Source: Arabidopsis thaliana (taxonomy: Eukaryota; Streptophyta; Magnoliopsida; Brassicales; Brassicaceae). Taken from it: DNA of 64,000 bases. Positions 21,559 to 31,243 of this stretch are shown in pieces (positions within the stretch are counted from its first letter, which is position 1; each line of letters opens with the position of its first letter). The position numbers and the translations under genes were made by a program. The stretch is taken from positions 11,154,001 through 11,218,000 of the forward strand of contig NC_003070.9 of NCBI RefSeq assembly GCF_000001735.4. Direction: 5' to 3'. Below the pieces are notes generated by a model that was not told the origin of the DNA, searched no databases, and was given only the letters and a program-made list of their open reading frames with translations.

Positions 21559-23362
21559 TCAAGCCCACTTGGCCATGACGGACATGCCACCAGCACCAAG
21601 CAAAACGGCAGCATATGACTTTAATTGAAGCTTGATGCTCCTTTGCATTTTTTGACCCATAAAATCGGCAGCTAGAAGGTCAACTAAAGCCATGTAGATG
21701 AGTAGTCCTGCCGAGGAAGCGTTGAGCAACCCAACTGTTATAAGCGATTCAGGGCTATTCTCTTTGTATGTTTTAGATAGTGCCATCCCTAGAACCACTC
21801 CAAAAGGCGTCGTCACCGCAAAAAAGAAAGCCATCACCGCCTTTTTAACCCACCCGTACTCCGCCTACATGTATTATCAAGTTCTCATCATATATATGAT
21901 TTCATATCAATTCATTCAAAAGCACGACGTTTTTCAAGAAATCAAACCATGTGGAACTTTTTGTGTTTAAACCAAGAAAAGGAAGAAAAAAAAATCATGT
22001 GGAATTTAGTTTATAGAACCAGAATGGATGGGAGTAATTACTCGGTCCGACTAATAAATTAAGTGGAAAGGAGGAACTCACCTGAAGGATGCAACCGCCG
22101 AGACCCATGCCTTCGAACATTTGATGGAAGCAAAGCGCAGCGACGAGTCCTTTGATGGTGCAAGTATTGTTAGTGTCTCCTACCGATAGTCCTATCACTA
22201 TCGACTGCACCACTATTCCTAGCTCCAATACCTATTCCATTTTATTCATTTCAGCTACTCACTTATTAAATCATAATTAGTGTAAATGGTTGTCACTCAA
22301 ATAAAAGCAAAAGATGAAATATAATTAGTGGAATAAATTAAAATGAAAAATTACTTGTTCCTTTTTTTTTTAACAAAGAACTGTGTTTTATTTTTATTTT
22401 TCTAACTAACACAACAAACAGGGTAACAATTTTGTTTTACACTATGCAACCTACAATTAAAATTTGAGTTACCAGTTAACCTTAGAAAAATGGCATATTA
22501 ATGCCTTCGTATGTGATAATGTGAATAATCATTTTTTTCCTATAAACGAACCAAGTTATAACAATTTCACTTAGCTTTTAACACAAATGTTTCTCAATGT
22601 GAGCATTTATAAAAAAACAATTTATCTGGTTTAATGTTAAAAAAGCATTTTTGTAATTAAATCAAGTTAAGAGAGTTTTATTTTTACAAAAAAAAAAAAA
22701 AACGAGAGTGAAGGAATACTAACGATTGCAAGAATACGATACCGCAGAAGCTGTAAATAAGAACCAAGCTCTTTATCATTCTCTCCATGAAGATTGTGAG
22801 GAAGAGTATGGCTATGAACATGGCCATGAACCTGTACGTGCCCTATCTCTTGGTCAGGAGTCTCAACGGATGCTACGTCAGCACGTAGATCTTTCCTTCC
22901 TGACTTGGTGAAGACGCTGGTGGTAATAGAGTCAACCATGAGCGTGAACACGGCAGACATCATGGCTACAAAGCCGGCGAAAGGAAACTTGTGCCAGGGG
23001 TTATCGTTAAGACAAGGAGATGAAAGCATCTCGAAAGAATCAGGCAAGACATGCATGAAACCAGTGGAAAGGATGATTCCGGAGGCGAAAGATTTTACGA
23101 TGAGGAAGTGAGATTTCTCGGGTTGGAAAGCGGGAATTGATCGGGCAAAGAACGGGAGGCAAACACCGATTAGACTAGTGATGAGAATTGAGAAGATTGA
23201 TAAGAGTTTGAGATCTAATGCTTTGTTTTTGTCTATACATGAGTAGTTGGATTTTGATTGGCAATCTTTATTGGATTGAGAGAGAGCTCCCGGGAAATGC
23301 GAGATGGAGAGTAGGAGAAAGAGAGCGATGGAGGCAGAGAAAATGACATGAGATTTAGTCAT
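21559..23362 (-). CDS. ZIP10: ZIP family zinc/iron transporter (ZIP10)
   Basis: Three exons: 23362-22724, 22231-22082, 21864-21559; 1095 nt, 364 aa. It begins with a signal peptide ([19 protein letters not shown]). TM helices 1-3 follow, then a cytosolic variable loop that is His-rich ([19 protein letters not shown]), the candidate metal sensor or ligand loop. TM4 onwards carries the metal-path motifs: [17 protein letters not shown] in TM4 and [13 protein letters not shown] in TM5. The C terminus ends [13 protein letters not shown]. Known family role: uptake of Zn/Fe across the plasma membrane. The start is the ATG at 23362; the open frame upstream has no ATG. A fragment of a close paralogue lies at 14447-14520. 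Confidence 0.95.
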
Positions 23363-24295
23363 CTTTCTATTTGTTTCTTGTGGAGTTTTTTGAGTTTGAT
23401 ACAAAGTACATTATGTCTTAATCTTCTTATATAAGACAAGACTTGAACCCTCGACCTCAATCAAAGTAAGTGTCGACATTACTAATTAATCAATTGTCAA
23501 CATGTTTTGTTTAGAAGATATTGAAATACTCAAAAAAAGTCTAAACTAATTCTAGGCATACACACACATATAAATTTCTTGAATATGTTCTCACTTGCAA
23601 AATAAAATAAATCATGATAGTAGTTCTTGGTTATAACTTATAAAGATAAAGATATATATAGAGAAAAAGAAATTCAATTTCATATATATAGTCATTAAAT
23701 CTTTAGTATTAAATAAAATGAACTGTAATTAGGTGTTATATTTTTCTCGTTGTATACGGGAGTAATAAACTAAAAGTAATCAAAAAGGTTAGATATTATT
23801 GTATAGGTCAAATTTCTTGACACTTGATCAAACTGTATAAATATCTATGTTGGGTTTAATATTACATGTTGAAAAACTTTACCTATCATCATGTTACCCA
23901 CGTTATACAAATATCGGCATATGGATAAGCCGTCACACTCCACAGTCCATATATGTACTTAGTGTACGTTTTTAAGTACATGATGTAATACAATAATAGT
24001 ATTCTTTTTTATTGTCAAAAAAAATTATAAACCCTAAGTTGACTTCTAACTTTTTTAAAGCTGCTAATCCATGTGGATGAGGTATCGGAGGAATGTTTCA
24101 ACAAATGAACATTGATGTGATTGTCTTACAACGACATACTAAGCTATAAACAAATTGATCAGCTTTATCAAAAAAAATTGATCATGGGTAGAGAAGGATA
24201 CATAGAGGTTTTGAGCTCGGCTTGACGCGAGACCTAAGACTCGTACGAGGAATGACAGACTTGTCAGTTTTGTGTAACCAACAATATCATAAATA
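23363..24295. other. ZIP10 upstream region and intergenic DNA
   Basis: Divergent flank of ZIP10 followed by AT-rich sequence. I looked for bZIP19/23-type zinc-deficiency elements and saw no convincing pair by eye. No gene seen. Confidence 0.4.
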
Positions 24296-24949
24296 TGTTA
24301 GGATTTAGTAAAGAAGAACACAACAATTGAAGCGGGAAAAAGAAGACAATGCCAGCTCAGCTTGATACACGTGGATATGCAGGACCACAAGACAAAGAAT
24401 ACCCGTTTTGCTTGTCCGCTAAAGCAATGGTGTACGGAGGAGACAACTCTTGTCTTGTGTGTGAAGGCAGAAGAGCCGTTACGCCTGAACCAAAGCAGGC
24501 TACAAGACAAGCTTGGAGGCTACTGCAGAGGAGCGTGTAGAGGAGAGGAACCGAGAAGGATCCAGAAGGAGACTAGGTTAAAATCTCTTGCTCTATTTAA
24601 GTTGAGCATTGTAGAGAGAGAAAAGTTAAGAAACACAGAGGCACTTAATCGAGAGTAAACTTGTATTGGGTGTTCTTGGGGAAACAGAGAGTGAAAGAGA
24701 GTGAATCTTAGTTAGCTTTGTAAGGGGCTGAGAGGGTGAGAAATCTCTTTGTAAATCTCTAAAGGTTGATATAGTGGATTCCGGGAGAGAGTTCCCGGCC
24801 CAGACGTAGCACCGTTGGTGTGAACTGGGTTACCATTGTGTGTGTGTTCTGTTCTGCATTTCTCATTACAAAGGTTCTGTTTTTGGTTCTAAGTCGAAGT
24901 TGGTTCTAAAGCTGAAACGTTCTTGGTTTGTGGTGTGTTAATCTTCACA
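24296..24949. mobile_element. Solo LTR of a Ty1/copia-type retrotransposon
   Basis: The segment starts TGTTAGGATT and ends AATCTTCACA (TG...CA). It is flanked by a perfect 5-bp duplication AAATA (24291-24295 and 24950-24954). The interior is GC-richer than its surroundings and contains the copia-LTR-like stretch GAGAGTTCCCGGCCCAGACG, followed by GTGAACTGGGTTACC. No primer-binding site, gag/pol or second LTR adjoins, so it is a solo LTR of 654 bp. Short ORFs here (for example 24362-24658), probably once annotated as a hypothetical gene, are LTR sequence. Confidence 0.85.
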
Positions 24950-24954
24950 AAATA

Positions 24955-25925
24955 TATAACTTCAAACTTTAAAAGAAGGAAAAAAAAATCGGTGAAATTT
25001 ATTTGAAAAAGCAATTTGGAATAGGTCGAACAGAATGTTATAAAAGCTCGTTGTTGACATATATATAATTCGTACGAATGTACTTCGCTGACTTTACTTC
25101 TACTTACATCATACAGAATACGAATCCTTTTGATAAAAGTTATTAGTCGTGTTGATTTCGAAATCGCACAACCACTGTTATTATACAATCACTAATCCAA
25201 AACCACCTCATTCGTTGTTAAAGCTAATATAAATTCATCCTACCAAAAAAAAGCTAATAAAAATTTATTTGGAAATTGCAACGAAAGATCTTAAAAAGTT
25301 TAATGTTTTATATATTCGGATTATGTTATGATTGGTATATGAATCGTTTTAGTTGAATTGGTATATAATTTGGTGGTCAAGTAGGTTTGCATAAAATTTA
25401 AATACTAGCTAGCTTTATAAACTTACATTATACATAAGCACATGCCTCTCATAACATATATTGGATTTTGGCCTTTTGGTCGTTTGAGTCAAGCAATTAA
25501 AATTTTATTTGAAGAATAAATTTAAACTATCAATATTCAATCATGCCAGACGAGTCGTTAAAAGTCAATGGAATTATTGGTTGATAAGATGAGATATTTT
25601 CGATCGTTCTTATGACTATCTAGATATGAAGATGAGTCATACAAGCTATGAGTTCAAAAACGGTGTAATTTTGCCTTGTTTGAAAGGACACAACAATTAT
25701 GAAATTGTGTTAGTTTAATAAAGGTTTATGAGTCTTTAAGTCAAGACGACGTGCATAATCATATGGAATGAACAAATAATTAATCTTGTAAGCTTAATAT
25801 TGTTACTTTGCTAGTAAGTTCTGAATTTAACTTTGACCAAAACTAAAAAGTTTTGAATTTGATATTCACTTTGTTATACGCATATTTTAGAATAGCAATG
25901 AAATTGGAAAATTTAAAAGTAGTAT
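24955..25925. other. AT-rich intergenic DNA
   Basis: I see no gene, RNA or repeat with support in this stretch. Confidence 0.4.
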
Positions 25926-26430
25926 TGATTTTTTTTTTTTAATCAAAGGTTTGTTTTCATTCCATTAGAGTAGCTAACACATACAAGGATAAAAGGACTC
26001 TAAGATCCCAAAATTTAGAACAACATAATAAAGGGTATACCCCAAAATTACTAACATGAAAATAAGAGAGTAGATAGAGTTAATCGACAAATTATCTTTT
26101 GAGAGCTTTGAACCAAAAGCTAAGGGGCTTTGTAGAACATGTAAGGTCAAGGTTTGTCGAAGTTTCTTCCAAGAGCGAGTCATTGGGTGAACGAATTGTT
26201 AATGTCGAGAGATGAAATATCGTTGATGAGGGGGCTAAAGATAAGCTTCTCGCCGACACGAGGAGAACTACACAAAATAGTGATTTAGCAACTGTTCGGG
26301 CAATGGTGGTGGTGTCGCAGTGAGGGTTTAAGGGCATTTGACCAATGTTGAGCAAGTAAACAAACTCGCAACTTACGGTATTTGGTGAAGCTATTATAAG
26401 GGTTCGCACATGGAGAGAGTGTAAAGCCGT
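25926..26430 (-). mobile_element. Possible retroposed (LINE 3') fragment
   Basis: Starts on the plus strand with a poly-T run (about 25928-25941). Read on the minus strand, the fragment ends in a poly(A) tail after ACAAACCTTTGATT, a common plant LINE-type end. It is GC-richer than its flanks and contains a 105-codon minus-strand ORF (26409-26092) with no recognisable domain. No target duplication found by eye. Confidence 0.3.
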
Positions 26431-27041
26431 AACATAATAGGTGGATCCTCTCTCATATTGATTATGACTTCGATGATGCTAAATCACAATTTGGTATTGT
26501 GCATCCGTTCACAAAAGTTAATTAAATCATTCGAATTGTATGTTCTTTGGCGACCCGTACGATACTTGTTTGTTGATAATCCACACACATGGGCTGAGGA
26601 AAGTTTTAACCTACGGCCTAAGTACTAATCACATTCTTTAATCGAACTTAAGGCCCAAGTGCTAAATCACGACACATTCTTTTAATTTCATCAGAGAGAC
26701 AATAACCGTAACAGCGCAACAAATAACAAACTTTAAAGACAAAATGTATTTCCAAAGAGCAAACGTGAAACAGAAAGATCGTGGTCATAAAGACAACATC
26801 GTGGGTTCAAGATGACTAGATAAACATGAGTTATGGACCTTACGGTTTTCCAAAAATCCATTTTTTAACCATTCATTATTGGATTCTAAGAATTTTTACT
26901 AATTTCTTAACAAAATCCAAAATCTCATTTCAATGGGTTTTTTTCAATTTCCTCTACGAGATCCTTTTTTCTTTCAATTTTCCATTTGATTTTTTTTTTT
27001 TTTTTTTACTTTTGTTACAAAATCCAAAAACCAAAAACTAA
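26431..27041. other. Intergenic DNA
   Basis: AT-rich with a long poly-T run at about 26991-27007. No gene supported. Confidence 0.4.
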
Positions 27042-27414
27042 GGCCATGAATGTTTGTAATTTTAAAAATGGTTTTTGGATTTTGGTTTTTGGTTTTTAGT
27101 TTTTGATTTTCTTGGTTTTTGTTTTTGGTGTAGATTTTAGTTTCTTAAAAACTTGAATGGTAGTTTGTTTAGATTTTGGTTTTTATGTTAATGGATAATA
27201 TTTTTGTAACAAAAAAATCTAAAAATAAAATAAAAGAATGTAATGGATGGTTTTATGATTTTGGTTTTCTTTGAAAAATTGTTAAAACACTCAAACACTA
27301 GATTCTCTATTTTTTAGAAAAACTTATTTTTTTCAAAATCTTGAATGGATATAAAATAGATTTTGAAAAAAACTAAACCAAAATCTAGTTTAAAAACCAC
27401 ACCCATTCAAGGTC
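27042..27414. mobile_element. TIR element upstream of AGO2
   Basis: Left end GGCCATGAATGTTTGTAATT and right end in reverse GACCTTGAATGGGTGTGGTT match over about 26 bp with several mismatches. It is flanked by TAA on the left and TTA on the right, suggesting a degraded PIF/Harbinger-type target site. The interior is a near-continuous run of TGGTTTTTGGATTTTGG units that pair with AAAATCTAAAAAC-type runs on the other arm. No ORF. It ends about 360 bp before the AGO2 ATG. Confidence 0.6.
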
Positions 27415-27579
27415 TTAAAACTAAAATATTTATGTATTAGTTTTAAATTACAAAGATAATAAAATTGAGGACAGTTGAAAAAGAAGAAAAAAAAGTTTGT
27501 ATGTATTTGGAAGTTATTTTTCTCAAGTAGAATACTGTGAAAGACGATTCAACATCCCTTATTTTACGGTTGTGTCAAG

Positions 27580-27592
27580 GAACATTCGAGAA
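27580..27592 (+). promoter_or_regulatory. Perfect three-unit heat-shock element in the AGO2 promoter
   Basis: GAAcaTTCgaGAA fits the nGAAnnTTCnnGAAn rule exactly, and a weak fourth unit (TTT) follows. It lies about 90 bp upstream of a TATA box (27682) and 185 bp upstream of the AGO2 ATG, in a normal position for HSF binding. Whether it functions is inference. Confidence 0.6.
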
Positions 27593-27680
27593 CTTTTTTT
27601 AATAACTCCTTAAGGGACAAGTTCTCTCTGTTTTTCTTTTTTCAATAGCTTCTCTGACACTTTATTCTTTCTTTCTGATA

Positions 27681-27688
27681 TTATAAAC
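27681..27688 (+). promoter_or_regulatory. TATA box of AGO2
   Basis: TTATAAAC, about 95 bp before the ATG at 27777. A start site about 30 bp downstream would give a leader of roughly 65 nt. Confidence 0.55.
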
Positions 27689-27776
27689 CTCCGATTTGGT
27701 TTAGTTCAAAACTAGAAGCAGCAAAATTCTGAACACGTAAAGCTTTGTTTCACTCAGTGTTTCCCGATCAGATCCA

Positions 27777-30700
27777 ATGGAGAGAGGTGGTTATCGAGGA
27801 GGTCGTGGTGATGGCCGTGGTAGAGGTGGCCGTGGTTATGGCGGAGGCGGAGGAGGAGGAGAACAAGGTCGTGATCGTGGCTACGGCGGCGGAGAACAAG
27901 GTCGTGGTCGTGGCTCAGAGCGAGGCGGCGGAAATCGTGGTCAAGGTCGTGGTGAACAACAGGATTTTCGAAGCCAGAGTCAGCGGGGACCTCCGCCAGG
28001 TCACGGTGGCCGTGGGACGACGCAGTTCCAACAGCCTCGACCACAGGTGGCTCCGCAGCCGTCGCAGGCTCCGGCGAGTTATGCCGGTTCAGTAGGAGGA
28101 GTCGCTGGTAGAGGCGCGTGGGGTCGTAAGCCACAGGTTCCGTCTGATTCGGCTTCTCCGTCCACCAGCACCACCGTGGTTTCTGAACCCGTTCGTGGTA
28201 TATATGCTCAATTTTAATTTTGTTCGAGAACTCTTTGGGAAATGAAATTAGGGCAAATTCATAGAAGCTTATAATAAATGATTAGAACTTAAATTATGAA
28301 ATCATTAGAGAGATTTATGTTAGTTAATCAATAGCTTTTGATGAATGTTTTATGTGATTATTGTTTAGCTCAAAGTTGTAATTATATTTTTGAAATGTGA
28401 CAGTAGCTGAAGTTATGAATCTGAAGCCATCGGTGCAAGTTGCGACTTCTGATAGGAAAGAACCAATGAAGCGACCTGATAGAGGCGGAGTTGTGGCTGT
28501 GCGGCGTGTTAATCTATATGTGAATCATTATAAAGTGAATTTCAATCCTGAAAGTGTTATAAGACATTATGATGTTGAAATCAAAGGAGAAATTCCTACC
28601 AAGAAGGTTTCGAGGTTTGAGCTAGCTATGGTTAGGGACAAGGTGTTCACTGACAATCCCGATGAGTTTCCCTTAGCTATGACAGCTTATGATGGTCAGA
28701 AGAACATTTTCAGTGCGGTTGAGTTACCTACGGGGTCATACAAGGTGGAGTATCCTAAAACTGAAGAGATGAGAGGTCGAAGCTATACGTTCACTATCAA
28801 ACAGGTGAATGTGCTGAAGCTAGGTGACTTGAAAGAGTACATGACAGGGAGATCGTCTTTCAATCCGCGTGATGTGTTGCAAGGAATGGATGTTGTGATG
28901 AAGGAGCATCCTTCCAAGTGTATGATCACTGTTGGTAAAAGCTTTTTCACTCGTGAAACTGAGCCAGATGAAGATTTTCGTTTCGGGGTTATAGCTGCGA
29001 AAGGGTATCGCCACACTCTGAAGCCCACAGCACAAGGTTTGTCTTTGTGTTTGGATTACTCGGTGTTGGCGTTCCGCAAAGCAATGTCGGTCATTGAATA
29101 CCTGAAGTTGTACTTTAACTGGTCTGATATGCGTCAGTTTAGGAGGCGTGATGTGGAAGAGGAATTGATTGGTTTGAAAGTCACTGTCAATCATCGGAAG
29201 AACAAGCAGAAACTCACCATTGTAGGGCTGAGTATGCAAAACACAAAAGACATCAAATTTGATCTTATTGATCAAGAGGGAAACGAGCCGCCAAGGAAGA
29301 CGTCCATTGTTGAGTATTTCAGGATAAAGTATGGAAGACACATTGTTCACAAGGATATACCTTGCTTGGATTTGGGAAAAAACGGTAGGCAAAATTTTGT
29401 GCCCATGGAATTCTGTGACTTGGTTGAGGGACAGATATATCCAAAGGATAACTTGGATAAAGATTCAGCTTTGTGGCTAAAAAAGTTGTCACTGGTCAAT
29501 CCACAACAAAGGCAGAGGAATATAGATAAGATGATAAAGGCTCGTAATGGACCGAGCGGGTATGTGTACAAAGAACTTCACTTTTATTGTCTATCTTTTT
29601 AAAATTTTGTCAGTCTTATATTTTTGTATGTGTGTTTATGACAGTGGTGAAATCATTGGAAACTTTGGATTGAAAGTGGATACAAACATGACACCGGTGG
29701 AAGGTCGTGTACTCAAGGCTCCATCATTGAAGTTGGCAGAGAGAGGGAGAGTTGTGCGTGAGGAACCCAACCCGAGACAGAACAACCAATGGAACCTTAT
29801 GAAGAAGGGAGTCACAAGGGGATCTATAGTCAAGCATTGGGCTGTACTTGACTTCACTGCATCCGAGAGATTTAACAAGATGCCTAATGACTTTGTGGAT
29901 AACCTTATTGATCGTTGTTGGAGACTTGGGATGCAGATGGAGGCTCCTATCGTTTACAAAACATCGAGAATGGAAACACTTTCTAATGGTAATGCTATTG
30001 AGGAATTGCTTCGATCCGTGATAGATGAAGCTTCTCGTAAGCATGGTGGGGCTCGTCCAACTCTTGTTCTGTGTGCTATGTCTCGGAAAGACGATGGCTA
30101 TAAGACTCTGAAATGGATAGCCGAGACCAAACTTGGTCTGGTGACTCAGTGTTTCTTGACTGGTCCTGCCACTAAAGGAGGTGATCAGTACCGGGCAAAT
30201 CTTGCCCTCAAGATGAACGCAAAGGTTGGTGGAAGCAATGTCGAGCTTATGGATACTTTCTCTTTCTTCAAAAAAGAGGATGAGGTCATGTTCATTGGTG
30301 CTGATGTCAATCATCCCGCTGCTCGGGACAAGATGAGCCCGTCCATTGTTGCTGTTGTGGGAACTCTTAACTGGCCTGAAGCAAATCGCTATGCAGCTAG
30401 AGTCATTGCCCAGCCTCACCGCAAAGAGGAAATACAAGGATTTGGCGACGCTTGTTTGGAGCTTGTCAAAGCTCATGTTCAGGCCACAGGGAAACGGCCT
30501 AACAAGATTGTGATATTCCGTGATGGTGTCAGCGATGCTCAGTTCGATATGGTTCTCAATGTGGAGTTGCTTGATGTTAAGCTAACTTTTGAGAAGAATG
30601 GTTACAATCCAAAGATAACGGTAATCGTAGCCCAGAAACGTCATCAAACCCGTTTCTTCCCAGCCACAAATAATGATGGAAGTGATAAGGGCAATGTGCC

Positions 30701-31112
30701 TTCAGGTACGGTTGTTGATACTAAAGTTATTCACCCGTATGAGTATGATTTCTACCTCTGCAGTCACCACGGAGGGATAGGGACAAGCAAACCGACTCAT
30801 TACTACACTCTTTGGGACGAACTTGGATTCACTTCGGATCAGGTGCAGAAGCTCATCTTCGAGATGTGCTTCACTTTCACTCGCTGCACCAAACCCGTCT
30901 CTCTTGTTCCGCCGGTGTATTATGCTGACATGGTTGCTTTTAGAGGAAGGATGTACCACGAGGCAAGCTCTCGTGAGAAGAACTTTAAGCAGCCGCGGGG
31001 AGCGTCAACCTCTGCTGCTTCGCTTGCCTCTTCATTATCTTCTCTTACAATTGAGGACAAAGCGATTTTCAAGCTGCATGCAGAGCTTGAGAATGTTATG
31101 TTCTTCGTCTGA
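27777..31112 (+). CDS. AGO2: Argonaute 2, antiviral small-RNA effector
   Basis: Three exons: 27777-28197, 28404-29559, 29645-31112; 1014 aa. Residues 1 to about 65 are RGG/GRG-rich (a known methylation and Tudor-binding type of region). Then come a Gln/Pro-rich linker, N and PAZ domains in exon 2, and MID/PIWI in exon 3. The PIWI triad is visible: D746 (FIGADVNHP), D819 (IFRDGVSD) and D954 (YYADMVAFR), where AGO1-type proteins have His. This is the DDD form typical of AGO2/AGO3. The protein ends MFFV. Known family role: binds 5'-A 21-22-nt small RNAs and acts in antiviral and antibacterial defence and double-strand-break repair. Tandem partner of AGO3, same strand, 3.2 kb downstream. Regulation seen here: 3'UTR miR403 site and promoter HSE. 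Confidence 0.97.
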
Positions 31113-31199
31113 AGAAGAGAGTGAGTTTCTTTTGTGTTTTGGGTCTCAAGCTGAACTTAAACCTATATTCGAAATCGGAACGCCCCAATAACGCAGTTT

Positions 31200-31229
31200 T
31201 AACTCCTTTTTTCTGGTAGAAAGGAGTTT
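31200..31229 (+). promoter_or_regulatory. Hairpin abutting the miR403 site in the AGO2 3'UTR
   Basis: AACTCCTTT (31201-31209) and AAAGGAGTT (31220-31228) are perfect 9-nt complements around a 10-nt loop. The right arm overlaps the 5' third of the miR403 target, so folding would mask the bases that pair with the 3' half of miR403. AGO3 keeps a shorter version (TCCTTT/AAAGGA). Confidence 0.55.
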
Positions 31230-31243
31230 GTGCGTGAATCTAA
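31223..31243 (+). promoter_or_regulatory. miR403 target site in the AGO2 3'UTR
   Basis: GGAGTTTGTGCGTGAATCTAA is complementary to miR403 (as I remember it) at 20 of 21 positions; the single mismatch is opposite the miRNA 3' end. It lies 110 nt after the stop codon. miR403 control of AGO2 is established knowledge. Confidence 0.93.

Noticed and set aside
24298-24658. Overlapping ORFs on both strands (70-98 aa)
   Set aside because: They lie wholly inside the solo LTR and show no protein family features.
27754-28134. 126-aa minus-strand ORF rich in His/Arg/Leu
   Set aside because: Antisense shadow of the GC-biased AGO2 RGG exon.
28820-29392. 190-aa antisense ORF
   Set aside because: Shadow of AGO2 exon 2.
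29724-30476. 250-aa antisense ORF
   Set aside because: Shadow of AGO2 exon 3; the same occurs opposite AGO3.
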